Positions 16,804-25,837 of a stretch of 64,000 nucleotides of DNA are shown in pieces. Position 1 is the stretch's first letter. Each line of letters starts with the position of its first letter. Made by a program: the position numbers and the translations under genes. The notes below the pieces were generated by a model. It worked only from the letters and a program-made list of their open reading frames with translations, had not been told where the DNA came from and did no database searches. The stretch is from Flavobacteriales bacterium (GTDB lineage Bacteria > Bacteroidota > Bacteroidia > Flavobacteriales_E > Vicingaceae), in contig CAJPFH010000012.1 in the NCBI GenBank assembly GCA_905339165.1, forward strand, positions 62,001 through 126,000, read 5' to 3'.

Positions 16804-18447
16804 CTAACAACTAAGGCAATCTCTTTGTTTTAATATTTTTTTTGAAAAGGCCCAAAACAATAACAATACAGAGAGAGAAGCCGCTATGCGACCAATAAAA
16901 TCTCCGTGCATGGAATAGAATGTATTTTTATTGTTCAGGTTAATTGTATTTTTTATTACGGTGGGAGTCCACCAGGGGGTTTCATCAAATACATCTCCTA
17001 TTTGATTGATAAAAGCCGATGTTCCTGTGTTAGCACAACGAGCAATGCTTCTTCGATTTTCTATGGCTCTGAGACGGGCAAAAGCAAGGTGTTGTTTATA
17101 TCCGGGGGTATCCTCCCACCACCCATCGTTGGTAATTATAAAAATCACATTGGCTCCTTTTTGTATGTACTCTGTGCAAAATTCTCCGTAAATCGATTCG
17201 TAACAAATAACGGGAGCAATCTTTGCTGCATTAGGCAAATTCATTTCTGTTTCTCCTGCCTTTTCGGTAAAAACAGAACGTATGGGTTGTGTTCCCAAAC
17301 TGCCAACTGTACCTCCAAGGTCTATGGCAAATTTTTCTAATGGTTTTAATAACCATGGAAAAGGCAGTTTTTCTACGCCAAGCACTAATTTCGATTTATG
17401 ATAAATTTGTATTTTAGGGCTTGCGTCTATTTGTATGGCGGTATTAAAAGCATCGTACCAGCCGCTATTATCACTAAAAGGTTTTGCTGTGGCAGGAATT
17501 TCTTCTCCGTTTTTATATTCTTTAAATGATGACATTCCTGCCACTAAACGCACCTTCGGGTAACGTGTTACAAAATCTTTCAGCATTAAAATCAAATCGA
17601 TACTATCTAATTCTTCTTCCCAGTATCCATTAGGCAAAGCGGTTTCGGGTAATACCACAAAACGAACTGCGGAGTCCATTTTTTCTTCAGCTAATTGTAA
17701 CATTTTTTGTACCTGTTCACGATCTTCCATTCCTCCAAACTTATCGTTGTAAGGGTCTATGTTGGGTTGTACAATTAAAACATGGATAGAATTTTCTTCT
17801 TCTACATAATTTTTTCTAATTAAAGTGGAAACAAGCAAAGGAAGAACAAGAAGGGCAAGTATTACTCCACCTTGTGCAATACTGATTTTTAGTTTGTTTA
17901 TACGATTTTTAACCATCGTAAACAATAAAATATTTACAATCAAAATCCACAAGGAACCACCCAACACTCCGGTATATTCGTACCATTGAATAAGGTATGT
18001 TTCATTGGCAAAAAAGTTTCCCAGAGTAAGCCATGTCCAAGATAATTCCCAATTTAAATGCAACCATTCAAAACCTAGCCAAAAAATAACGAAACAGATA
18101 TATCCTACTTTTTCGCCTAAGTATTTTTTGGAAAAATAAAAAAACTGAAATACCGAAGCCATAAAAAGAGAGTTGAATAAAACCGCCATTAACATACCTC
18201 CTAACGAAGCATAATAAATCCACCAGGTAGAAATAAAGTTGAAAATTAAAAAGCTAAAAAAAGAGTACAATAACAGTTTGTAGGATTTTTGCTCGCTACG
18301 CACTACTTCGTATTCGAGCAAAAGAAGAGGCACAAAACCAAAAAAAACAAGCCCATAGAAACCCCCTGAAGCCGGAAATGAAATACCCAACATTACTCCG
18401 CTTAACACAGAATAAATAAAAAACTTGTACTTGACGAGAGTAGGCAT
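16804..18447 (-). CDS. lnt: Apolipoprotein N-acyltransferase
   Basis: Transfers the third acyl chain to the N-terminal cysteine of lipoproteins in the inner membrane. The N-terminal 215 residues hold about six to seven membrane helices, followed by a periplasmic carbon-nitrogen hydrolase domain. The catalytic Glu-Lys-Cys triad is visible as FVVLPETALPNG, YHKSKLVLGVEKLPF and APVICYESIYGE, with FIITNDGWW and HLAFARLRAIENRRSIARCANTG downstream, as in known Lnt. A final transmembrane helix lies near residue 525. Length 547 is normal. The many lipoproteins in this window would be substrates. Confidence 0.92.
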   Translation of the reverse strand: MPTLVKYKFFIYSVLSGVMLGISFPASGGFYGLVFFGFVPLLLLEYEVVRSEQKSYKLLLYSFFSFLIFNFISTWWIYYASLGGMLMAVLFNSLFMASVFQFFYFSKKYLGEKVGYICFVIFWLGFEWLHLNWELSWTWLTLGNFFANETYLIQWYEYTGVLGGSLWILIVNILLFTMVKNRINKLKISIAQGGVILALLVLPLLVSTLIRKNYVEEENSIHVLIVQPNIDPYNDKFGGMEDREQVQKMLQLAEEKMDSAVRFVVLPETALPNGYWEEELDSIDLILMLKDFVTRYPKVRLVAGMSSFKEYKNGEEIPATAKPFSDNSGWYDAFNTAIQIDASPKIQIYHKSKLVLGVEKLPFPWLLKPLEKFAIDLGGTVGSLGTQPIRSVFTEKAGETEMNLPNAAKIAPVICYESIYGEFCTEYIQKGANVIFIITNDGWWEDTPGYKQHLAFARLRAIENRRSIARCANTGTSAFINQIGDVFDETPWWTPTVIKNTINLNNKNTFYSMHGDFIGRIAASLSVLLLFWAFSKKILKQRDCLSC

Positions 18448-18513
18448 GTGGCCAAAAGTACGAAATGTATAATAACTCCTTCGGTTGTTTTATAATCAAT
18501 GCAAGGAAAATCA

Positions 18514-19089
18514 TTATTCTAAAAACTCGTACTCCAATACTACCTGATAACCCAATATTCCTTTACCCATTTTATAGCGAATTGCGGTAGCCCCTGCAAG
18601 CAAATGGTAATCGCTGTTTTCAAAAATTCTTATTTCAGGATACTCTTCGTAAGCATTATTTTCAAGTATTATGGTATGTTTATTCGCATTAAATGTTCCT
18701 ACGGTTTCTAGCTGTTTAGAACGAATAAAGTATACTTCGTTTTTCATTTCGGTGTGTATTAAAAAATTAATCCAAAGTAATAATGCCGTCATTCCAGGAC
18801 CAATAGCCAATATGTTAAACAATACCATTTCATAAATATTGAAATTCAAAAAACGTTTGTACCACCTAAAAGGAAAAAGCATAAAAACAACCGAAAAAAA
18901 CGCTATTACTTTAGAGATAAAAAAAATAGAAACTAAAGTATAATGCCCTACATAAGCAATAGAAATCAATGCTCCAAAAAACACAACTACCATTATAACA
19001 TACTTAACAGAAATGCGTTCCGTATAAGTGGCAGAAGGCAAACGAGACTTCGGTTTGATTGGATTGTTTTCAGAAGGAGTACAATTCAT
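18514..19089 (-). CDS. Hypothetical membrane protein
   Basis: A 191-residue protein that I do not recognise. Residues 1-27 are polar, followed by three hydrophobic helices (about 28-50, 55-75 and 85-112) and a soluble C-terminal domain of about 75 residues (FIRSKQLETVGTFNANKHTI, ENSDYHLLAGATAIRYKMGKG). It lies upstream of lnt with a 66-nt gap on the same strand and is divergent from prfB. There is no cysteine motif or known catalytic residue. Function unknown. Confidence 0.65.
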   Translation of the reverse strand: MNCTPSENNPIKPKSRLPSATYTERISVKYVIMVVVFFGALISIAYVGHYTLVSIFFISKVIAFFSVVFMLFPFRWYKRFLNFNIYEMVLFNILAIGPGMTALLLWINFLIHTEMKNEVYFIRSKQLETVGTFNANKHTIILENNAYEEYPEIRIFENSDYHLLAGATAIRYKMGKGILGYQVVLEYEFLE

Positions 19090-19124
19090 ACAGCTAATTT
19101 ACATAAGCATACGTTTCTTATACG

Positions 19125-19132
19125 TATTTTTG
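19125..19132 (+). promoter_or_regulatory. Putative -7 box of prfB
   Basis: TATTTTTG fits TAnnTTTG and lies 22 nt before the prfB ATG, in the gap between two divergent genes. No good TTTG is seen at the -33 distance, so the call is tentative. Confidence 0.4.
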
Positions 19133-19154
19133 CTCTTAAAATTATAATTCCGTA

Positions 19155-20265
19155 ATGATAACGCAAGAACAATTAAAAGATTTAAAGGGAAGAATAGAAT
19201 CTCTGAGGAGGTATCTTTGACATTGACCGAAAAAGAATTGAAGCCGAAGAAGAAGAAATAAAAACGCAGGCTCCTAACTTTTGGGATAATACCACAGAAG
19301 CCGAAAAAATAATGAAAAAACTTCGGGCTTTAAAAAGTTGGGTAAATGAGTATGATTCCCTTGTGAGACAATATGAAGATCTTCTTGTGCTACAAGACTT
19401 TCTTAAAGAAGGCGAAACGACTGAGCAGGAAATTGAAACCGAATTCCTTAAAACCTGCACCCACCTAGAAAATCTTGAGTTTAAAAACATGCTCAGCGAA
19501 GACGAAGACCCTCTAAACGCTGTAGTACAAATTACCGCAGGAGCAGGAGGAACAGAAAGTTGCGACTGGGCTTCCATGCTACACCGCATGTACCTTATGT
19601 GGGCTCAAAAAAATAATTTTAAAACCGAATTGCTCGATTTACAAAACGGAGAGGTAGCAGGAATAAAATCTGTAACCTTTGAAGTAAACGGAGAGTTTGC
19701 CTTCGGTTATCTGAAAGGAGAAAATGGAGTACACCGTCTGGTACGCATTTCTCCTTTCGATTCGAATGCAAAACGCCACACCTCTTTTGCCTCGGTTTAT
19801 GTTTATCCTTTAGTAGACGATAGCATCGAAATAACAGTGAACCCTGCCGATTTAGAATGGGATACATTTCGTTCCAGCGGAGCCGGAGGACAAAATGTAA
19901 ACAAAGTAGAAACAGGAGTACGGGTTCGGCATTTACCCAGCGGTATCGTAGTAGAAAACACCGAATCGCGTTCGCAACACGCCAATCGAGACAAGGCTAT
20001 GCAGTTATTAAAATCAAGGCTATACGAAATAGAAATGCGTAAAAAACTAGAAAAACGTGCCGAAATAGAAGGAAACAAAAAGAAAATAGAATGGGGTTCT
20101 CAAATACGAAACTACGTAATGCACCCTTATAAATTAGTAAAAGATGTTAGAACCAACACAGAAACCTCTAATGTAGATGCCGTAATGAACGGAGAAATAG
20201 ACCCCTTTCTGAAAGCCTTTTTAATGCTCTACGGAGAAGGAAATAAACCCAAAAACGCCCTATAA
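19155..20265 (+). CDS. prfB: Peptide chain release factor 2 with programmed +1 frameshift
   Basis: RF2 terminates translation at UGA and UAA. The ATG at 19155 opens a 21-codon frame that ends at an in-frame TGA at 19218-19220 after ...SLRRYL. Shifting by +1 at CTTTGAC continues as DIDRKRIEAEEEE and runs to the stop at 20263, giving about 369 residues, the usual size. The stimulatory AGGAGG at 19206-19211 sits 3 nt before the CTT slip codon, as in other bacteria. The body has the RF2 stop-codon recognition tripeptide SPF (ISPFDSNAKRHTSF) and the catalytic SSGAGGQNVNKVETGVR with the GGQ motif. The low RF2 level should promote the shift (known autoregulation). The stop overlaps the next start as TAATG. 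Confidence 0.96.
19206..19221 (+). promoter_or_regulatory. RF2 programmed frameshift site
   Basis: AGGAGG (internal Shine-Dalgarno), TAT, CTT slip codon, TGA stop, C. This is the canonical arrangement of bacterial prfB recoding sites. Confidence 0.95.
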
Positions 20266-20606
20266 TGATAACTATTTACCACAACCCCCGATGTAGCAAG
20301 AGCAGAGAAGCTATTAAATTTCTCGATGAAAAAAAGGTGCCCTACAAAATAGTAGAATACCTAAAACAAACTCCCGATAAAAATGCATTGAAAACACTGC
20401 TTAATAAACTCCATTGCAAGCCCATAGACGTAGTCCGAAAAAACGAAGAACTTTTTAAAACTCATTTCAAGAATAAAAACTTTACTGATGAAGAATGGAT
20501 TGATATTATTGTGCAACACCCCATTTTATTAGAAAGACCTATTGTTGAAAAAAATTATAAAGCCCTTATCGCTCGCCCTACCGAAAAAATAGTAGAATTG
20601 CTCTAA
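20265..20606 (+). CDS. arsC: ArsC-family reductase (arsenate reductase, glutaredoxin type)
   Basis: A 113-residue thioredoxin-fold protein of the ArsC/Spx/YffB family. The N-terminus MITIYHNPRCSKSREAIKFL carries the catalytic cysteine in the CSKSR context of glutaredoxin-linked arsenate reductases. Arginines that bind the oxyanion in ArsC are present in PIDVVRKNEE, LLERPIV and LIARPTEK. It starts within the prfB stop codon, so it is probably translated from the same message. No other arsenic gene is nearby, and YffB-like proteins of unclear function share the fold, so the substrate is an inference. Confidence 0.85.
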   Translation: MITIYHNPRCSKSREAIKFLDEKKVPYKIVEYLKQTPDKNALKTLLNKLHCKPIDVVRKNEELFKTHFKNKNFTDEEWIDIIVQHPILLERPIVEKNYKALIARPTEKIVELL

Positions 20607-20642
20607 TCAAACAAAACTTGTTAACTCTTAAAAAATAAAAAT

Positions 20643-22043
20643 ATGGAATACCGAATTGAGAAAGACACCATGGGCGAAGTAAAAGTGCCTGCCAACAAAT
20701 ACTGGGGAGCCCAAACCGAACGCTCCAGAAATAATTTTAAAATTGGGCCGGAAGCATCAATGCCCACAGAAATAATACATGCCTTTGCCTATCTTAAAAA
20801 AGCTGCTGCACATGCCAATTGCGAACTAGGCGTATTAAGTGCCGAAAAACGCGACCTGATATCAACCGTGTGCGAAGAAATTTTAGAAGGAAAACTGAAC
20901 GATCAGTTTCCCCTTGTTATTTGGCAAACCGGCTCAGGAACGCAAAGTAATATGAATGCAAACGAAGTAATTGCCTATCGTGCCCATGTACTTTCGGGGG
21001 GAAAATTAACGGACGAAAAAAAAATATTACACCCCAATGACGATGTAAACAAATCTCAATCATCAAACGACACCTACCCTACCGCCATGCACATTGCTGC
21101 GTACAAGCAAGTAAATGACATTACCATTCAGGGGCTTCAAAAACTACGTAACACGCTGCATCAAAAAGCCATAGAATACTCCTCCATTATAAAAACCGGG
21201 CGAACTCATTTTATGGATGCAACTCCACTTTCGCTGGGGCAAGAATTTTCGGGCTATGTACAACAAATAGATAACAGCATTCGCTGCCTCCATAACGCTC
21301 TGAACGCTGTTAAAGAACTAGCATTGGGAGGAACAGCCGTTGGCACAGGCCTAAATACTCCCAAAGGATACGATGTATTGGTAGCCCAAAAAATAGCCGA
21401 GTTTACCGGATTGCCCTTTGTTTCTGCTCCCAACAAATTCGAGGCTTTGGCCGCTCACGATGCCATGGTAGAACTTTCCGGAGCCCTTAAAAGAACAGCT
21501 GTTGCTCTTATGAAGATTGCAAACGATATTCGCATGCTTAGCTCAGGCCCTCGTTGCGGAATTGGAGAAATTGTTATCCCCGATAACGAACCAGGGTCAT
21601 CTATAATGCCCGGAAAAGTAAATCCTACACAGCCCGAAGCATTAACCATGGTATGTGCACAAGCCATTGGAAACGATGTGGCGGTTTCCGTAGGTGGAAG
21701 CATGGGCCATTTTGAACTTAATGTTTTTAAACCTCTTATTGCGGCCAATGTGCTACAATCGGCACGATTAATAGGTGATGCCTGCGTTTCTTTTAATGAT
21801 AAGTGTGCCCTTGGTATTGAACCCAATCACGATGTAATAAAAAAACATTTGGAAAATTCTTTAATGTTAGTTACTGCGTTAAACCCTCACATTGGCTACG
21901 AAAATGCTGCTAAAATTGCCAAAACGGCTCACAAACAAAATAAAACACTCAGAGAAGTTTCTATTGAATTAGGACTACTTACCAACGAGCAATTCGACCA
22001 ATGGGTTGACCCTAGTAAAATGATAGGCTCTTTAGAAAAATAA
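20643..22043 (+). CDS. fumC: Fumarate hydratase class II
   Basis: Iron-independent fumarase of the citric acid cycle, converting fumarate to malate. The 466-residue protein aligns in all hallmark blocks: [19 protein letters not shown], the [14 protein letters not shown] block, [49 protein letters not shown] and the superfamily signature [17 protein letters not shown] with the catalytic loop serine. The C-terminal [18 protein letters not shown] distinguishes fumarase from aspartase fairly well. It follows arsC by 36 nt and ends at a strong terminator. Confidence 0.96.
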   Translation: MEYRIEKDTMGEVKVPANKYWGAQTERSRNNFKIGPEASMPTEIIHAFAYLKKAAAHANCELGVLSAEKRDLISTVCEEILEGKLNDQFPLVIWQTGSGTQSNMNANEVIAYRAHVLSGGKLTDEKKILHPNDDVNKSQSSNDTYPTAMHIAAYKQVNDITIQGLQKLRNTLHQKAIEYSSIIKTGRTHFMDATPLSLGQEFSGYVQQIDNSIRCLHNALNAVKELALGGTAVGTGLNTPKGYDVLVAQKIAEFTGLPFVSAPNKFEALAAHDAMVELSGALKRTAVALMKIANDIRMLSSGPRCGIGEIVIPDNEPGSSIMPGKVNPTQPEALTMVCAQAIGNDVAVSVGGSMGHFELNVFKPLIAANVLQSARLIGDACVSFNDKCALGIEPNHDVIKKHLENSLMLVTALNPHIGYENAAKIAKTAHKQNKTLREVSIELGLLTNEQFDQWVDPSKMIGSLEK

Positions 22044-22059
22044 TTTTTTTTATACTTCT

Positions 22060-22090
22060 AAAAAAGGCGAGGAAACAGCTCGCCTTTTTT
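22060..22090 (+). terminator. Intrinsic terminator after fumC
   Basis: AAAAAAGGCGAG at 22060-22071 and its exact complement at 22079-22090 around a 7-nt loop, with a terminal T-run. It closes the prfB-arsC-fumC unit and is symmetric enough to work on both strands. Confidence 0.9.
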
Positions 22091-22107
22091 AGTTCTTACA
22101 GAAAGCG

Positions 22108-22115
22108 TATGTTTG
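22108..22115 (+). promoter_or_regulatory. Putative -7 box for the 22141 gene
   Basis: TATGTTTG, matching TAnnTTTG, just after the fumC terminator. A start of transcription about 7 nt downstream would leave the ATG at 22129 with almost no leader, which favours the ATG at 22141. Confidence 0.4.
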
Positions 22116-22140
22116 CTCGTAAAATAAAATGTTACACTCC

Positions 22141-23343
22141 ATGCTAAAGATTGGAATTATAAAAGAAGGCAAAAACCCTCCCGATGAACGTGTTCCCCTC
22201 ACTCCCACACAATGTAAAAAAATAATGCACCTATTTCCTCAAATAAAAATTTGTGTACAAGAAAGTGCGGTTCGCAGATTCAACAATGAAGAATATATTT
22301 CTGAAGGAATAGAAGTAAAACCAAACCTCTCCGATTGCGATATTCTGTTGGGAGTAAAAGAAGTTCCCATAGAAATGTTAATAGAAAATAAAACCTATTT
22401 TTTCTTTTCGCACACCATAAAAAAACAACCGTACAACAAAAAATTATTGCAGGCCATCTTAAAAAAAAACATAACTCTGGTAGACTGGGAAACGCTAAAA
22501 AATAAAAACGGAATACGCTTAATTGGTTTCGGCTTCTATGCTGGAATAGTTGGCTGTTATAACGCTATGTACGCATGGGGAATGAAACACAAAACCTTTA
22601 CACTAAAAAGAGCTTATTTATGTAACGACCGGCAGGAACTCATTAAAGAACTTAACCACATCAAACTTCCTCCCATAAAAATTGCCTTAACCGGTAGTGG
22701 CCGTGTAGCAAAGGGAGCCATAGAAATACTCGATGCCATGAAAATAAAAAAAGTTTCGCCCTCCGACTTTTTAACTCAAACGTATAGCGAGCCGGTGTTT
22801 ACCCAATTAGATGTAAAGGAATATGTAAAACGCAGCGATGAAACAAACTGGAAGGAAACTGATTTTTTTAAAAATCCGGAAGGATACGAATCTAACTTTA
22901 TGCCCTATGCAAAGGTAGCCGACCTCTATTTGGCCTGCCACTTTTGGGATAATAAAGCCCCTATTCTTTTTACCAAGGAAGATGCCCGCTCAGAAAACTT
23001 TCATATAAAAGTAATTGCCGATATAAGTTGCGATGTAAAGGGTCCTATTGCATCTACCATTCGTGCCTCAACCATTCAGCAACCTTTGTATGGCTACAAT
23101 CCAATTGTCGAAAAAGAGGTAAACTACGATGATTCTGCGGCTATTACTGTAATGGCAGTAGATAACCTTCCCTGCGAATTACCCAAAGATGCCTCGTATG
23201 GTTTTGGAGAAGAAATTATACAAAATGTTTTGCCTCATTTGCTAAACAGCGATGCGGAAGATATTATTAAAAACGCCACCATAGCTAAAAATGGCCTGTT
23301 AACAGCCAATTTTAGCTACCTTACCGACTACGTTAGTGAGTAA
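22141..23343 (+). CDS. LYS1/alanine dehydrogenase-like NAD-dependent oxidoreductase
   Basis: A 400-residue protein; start ATG 22141 gives MLKIGIIKEGKNPPDERVPL, the standard N-terminus of the alanine dehydrogenase/PNT and saccharopine dehydrogenase (LYS1) superfamily, where Arg and Lys of this block bind the substrate carboxylate. A second ATG lies four codons upstream (22129). Residues 62-125 form the rest of the catalytic lobe (FFSHTIKKQPYNKKLL, LVDWETL), and KIALTGSGRVAKGAIEILDA at about 180-200 is the NAD-binding Rossmann loop. GPIASTIRASTIQQPLYGYN near residue 305 is typical of the LYS1-like bacterial branch. Its physiological reaction is not settled; this could be a saccharopine or alanine dehydrogenase-like enzyme of another substrate. 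Confidence 0.75.
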   Translation: MLKIGIIKEGKNPPDERVPLTPTQCKKIMHLFPQIKICVQESAVRRFNNEEYISEGIEVKPNLSDCDILLGVKEVPIEMLIENKTYFFFSHTIKKQPYNKKLLQAILKKNITLVDWETLKNKNGIRLIGFGFYAGIVGCYNAMYAWGMKHKTFTLKRAYLCNDRQELIKELNHIKLPPIKIALTGSGRVAKGAIEILDAMKIKKVSPSDFLTQTYSEPVFTQLDVKEYVKRSDETNWKETDFFKNPEGYESNFMPYAKVADLYLACHFWDNKAPILFTKEDARSENFHIKVIADISCDVKGPIASTIRASTIQQPLYGYNPIVEKEVNYDDSAAITVMAVDNLPCELPKDASYGFGEEIIQNVLPHLLNSDAEDIIKNATIAKNGLLTANFSYLTDYVSE

Positions 23344-23347
23344 AAAT

Positions 23348-24388
23348 TTATTTTTTGTACTCTTCCGGCACCTCTCCGGTTAATGTTTTTAAAAACACCA
23401 CGATGTCGGAAATTTCATTTTCTGTAAGTTCTTTGTTTAACTGTGCTTTTGCCATAATTTTTACGGCATCTTCCAGTTTTTCAACACTTCCATCATGAAA
23501 ATAAGGATATGTTTTTTCTACATTCCGCAATGAGGGTGTTTTGAAAACATATTTATCAGATTCATTCTTCGTTACATTAAACTTCCCTTCATCTATCTTT
23601 TTACTTCCGGTTAGTTCCCAGTAATTTCCAAACAATCCAAATTTCTGAAACATCTGCCCGCCCAATACATTTCCTGAATGACAAGAAGCACAACCTACCG
23701 ATAAAAAAGTTTCTAATCCTCTTTTTTCTTGTTCATTCAAAGCCTTCTCCTCTCCATTTAAATACACATCAAATGTTGAAGGAAAAATTAACTTGCGTTC
23801 AAATGCACCAATTGCATTTTGTAAGTTGGAGTATGTAATTGGGCTAGTTTCATTAGGATACGCTTTTGCAAAAAGGGTTTTATATTCTTCTATTTTAGAA
23901 AGCCTTTCGATAACTGCTTCTTCATTTGGCATAGCCATTTCTACTGGGTTTAATATAGGTCCTCCTGCCTGTTCTTCTACATCTTTTGCCCTGCCATCCC
24001 AAAACTGAGCAATATGAAGTGCTGCACTAAGTACCGTTGGCGAATTTCTGCCTCCTAAGGTTCCATCGTTTCCGGGTGAAAAAGATAAATTATCGACCCC
24101 ATATGTTGAGAGATTATGACAACTATTACAACTGATGGTATTGTCTTTGGAAAGTCGCTTATCAAAAAACAACACTTTTCCTAAATACACTTTTTCTTCT
24201 GTCATAGTATTTTCAGGATTCTCTGCTATAAGGGGCAACTCACCAAAAAAAGTTTTTGCCTTTTGCCACAATTCGCTCGGCTCTTCTTTTTTTTCTTCAA
24301 CCTCTACTTGTTTTTCTGCTTCGTTTTTGCACGAAATAATAAACAGAGACACGAATAATGCTCCGACAATGAATAATTTTCTTTTCAT
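23348..24388 (-). CDS. Di-haem cytochrome c peroxidase (CcpA/MauG family) lipoprotein
   Basis: Periplasmic peroxidase that reduces H2O2 with electrons from a small cytochrome or quinol. The 346-residue product has a lipobox-type signal (LFIISC, Cys near residue 20). Two haem c sites are present: CNSCH in TISCNSCHNLSTYGV and CASCH in VGCASCHSGNVLGG. Other family blocks are GRNSPTVLSAALHIAQFWDGRA, GPILNPVEMAMPNEEAV, KTPSLRNVEKTYPYFHDGS and the C-terminal ISDIVVFLKTLTG. Its stop lies 4 nt from the stop of the convergent gene at 22141. Divergent from tatC with about 260 nt between. Confidence 0.92.
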   Translation of the reverse strand: MKRKLFIVGALFVSLFIISCKNEAEKQVEVEEKKEEPSELWQKAKTFFGELPLIAENPENTMTEEKVYLGKVLFFDKRLSKDNTISCNSCHNLSTYGVDNLSFSPGNDGTLGGRNSPTVLSAALHIAQFWDGRAKDVEEQAGGPILNPVEMAMPNEEAVIERLSKIEEYKTLFAKAYPNETSPITYSNLQNAIGAFERKLIFPSTFDVYLNGEEKALNEQEKRGLETFLSVGCASCHSGNVLGGQMFQKFGLFGNYWELTGSKKIDEGKFNVTKNESDKYVFKTPSLRNVEKTYPYFHDGSVEKLEDAVKIMAKAQLNKELTENEISDIVVFLKTLTGEVPEEYKK

Positions 24389-24650
24389 TTTTTATTTTTT
24401 TGCGAAGGTAATACTTCCTCTTTTTACAATGCTTACACTAAACAAAATTTATTATTCTTTTTGGCATTGTAAAGCTGAATAAATACTCCGAAAATATCGA
24501 ACTAAAGAAGAAATTATTTTTCTTTCCGGCTAATTCAATAGGAACATGACCTTGTACTCTAACCCAAAGTGTTTTTATATAAAAATTAATATTCGGTATT
24601 TGCTTACTAAAATTGACGCTAAAAGCGTATTTTCGCCCAAAGCAATAAAC
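24389..24650 (+). other. Intergenic region between ccp and tatC
   Basis: About 260 nt between divergent starts. On the minus strand TACCTTCG (24405-24412) could be a slightly degenerate -7 box for the peroxidase gene. The frame of tatC is open for 35 codons upstream of its likely ATG, but that stretch lacks TatC similarity. I see no RNA structure, repeat or small gene here. Confidence 0.4.
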
Positions 24651-25454
24651 ATGTCGAAGGCGGAAAAAGAAATGTCGTTTTTAGAGCATCTGGAAGTGCT
24701 TCGTTGGCATTTGGTTCGTTCGGCCATTGCCATATTATTGTTAGCTGTATTAGCTTTTGTTTTTAAAAATATTATTTTCGACTCTATTTTACTTGGCCCT
24801 AAAAACGCTGATTTTTGGACCTATCGTATGTTCTGCAAATTATCTTATTTCCTAAATTTTGGCGATGCTCTTTGTATTGGAAAAGATTTGCAGTTTGAAT
24901 TAATAAACACCGATATGTCCGGTCAATTTACCACACACATTTCTACTTCTATTATTGCAGGAATTGTTTTTGCCTTTCCCTATATTTTGTTTGAATTCTG
25001 GACATTTATTAAACCTGCCTTAACCAACAAAGAATCAACCTATGCTAAAGGAACTGTATTTTGGGGTTCTCTGCTTTTCGGCATGGGAACATTATTTGGT
25101 TATTTCCTCATTGCCCCCCTTTCTGTTCAGTTTTTAGGAAACTATCAGGTAAGTGATTTGGTAAGCAACCGCATTAACTTGTCTTCGTACATCTCTACGG
25201 TAACCTTAGTAACTCTCTCATGTGCTTTTGTGTTTGAATTACCTTTATTGGTGTTTTTTCTTTCTAAACTGGGTTTGCTTACTCCTCAGTTTATGCGCAA
25301 ATTTCGAAAACATGCAGTGGTAGTGGTTTTAATTGTAGCGGCTATTATTACCCCACCCGATGTAACCAGCCAAATTTTAGTTTCCCTACCACTTTTGGTA
25401 TTATACGAAATAAGTATTTTTATTTCTGCATCGGTAAATAAAAAAAACAATTAG
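24651..25454 (+). CDS. tatC: Sec-independent protein translocase TatC
   Basis: Core receptor of the twin-arginine translocase for folded proteins. The start at ATG 24651 (MSKAEKEMSFLEHLEVLRWH) matches the family's conserved cytoplasmic N-terminus F-x-E-H-L-x-x-L-R; the upstream open frame of 35 codons is not conserved. The 267-residue protein has six hydrophobic helices, with the periplasmic block TDMSGQFTTHISTSIIAGIVFAFP and the FEFWTFIKPALTNKE segment, where the conserved Phe/Pro/Glu residues are seen. No tatA or tatB is adjacent. It is followed after 3 nt by the AhpD-like gene. Confidence 0.93.
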   Translation: MSKAEKEMSFLEHLEVLRWHLVRSAIAILLLAVLAFVFKNIIFDSILLGPKNADFWTYRMFCKLSYFLNFGDALCIGKDLQFELINTDMSGQFTTHISTSIIAGIVFAFPYILFEFWTFIKPALTNKESTYAKGTVFWGSLLFGMGTLFGYFLIAPLSVQFLGNYQVSDLVSNRINLSSYISTVTLVTLSCAFVFELPLLVFFLSKLGLLTPQFMRKFRKHAVVVVLIVAAIITPPDVTSQILVSLPLLVLYEISIFISASVNKKNN

Positions 25455-25457
25455 AAA

Positions 25458-25808
25458 ATGAGTAACAAGGTAAACGAATTTAATGATTATCGTAAAAAAA
25501 TGAACGATAAAATTTTAGCAGAAAACAACTTGGTGTTAAAACGCATTTTTAATATAGATACCAATGCGTACTCAGATGGTGCATTGCCATCAAAAACAAA
25601 AGAAATGCTTGGCCTCATAGCCTCTATGGTACTGCGATGTGATGATTGTATTCGATACCACTTAGAAAAATGCTACCTGCAAAATATTTCTAAAACCGAA
25701 CTCTTTGAGATTTTTGCCATTGCGAATTTAGTAGGCGGTACCATTGTAATTCCCCATACCCGAAGAGCCCTAGAATTTTGGGAAGAATTAGAAAAATCTA
25801 ATTCTTAA
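25458..25808 (+). CDS. Carboxymuconolactone decarboxylase/AhpD-like protein
   Basis: A 116-residue all-helical protein of the CMD family. The motif LRCDDCIRYHLEKC has the CxxC of AhpD-type disulfide reductases followed by the conserved histidine three residues on. The preceding SKTKEMLGLIASMVL and following EIFAIANLVGGTIVIPHTRRA fit the family. Known members reduce peroxiredoxins or act as decarboxylases; the two cysteines favour a thiol redox role, possibly in peroxide defence. It lies 3 nt after tatC in one transcription unit. Confidence 0.85.
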   Translation: MSNKVNEFNDYRKKMNDKILAENNLVLKRIFNIDTNAYSDGALPSKTKEMLGLIASMVLRCDDCIRYHLEKCYLQNISKTELFEIFAIANLVGGTIVIPHTRRALEFWEELEKSNS

Positions 25809-25837
25809 AAAAATATTACCTTGGCTTTTTACCAACC

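Noticed and set aside
24546-24650. N-terminal extension of TatC
   Set aside because: The 35 extra residues lack hydrophobic or conserved character; ATG 24651 gives the standard TatC N-terminus.
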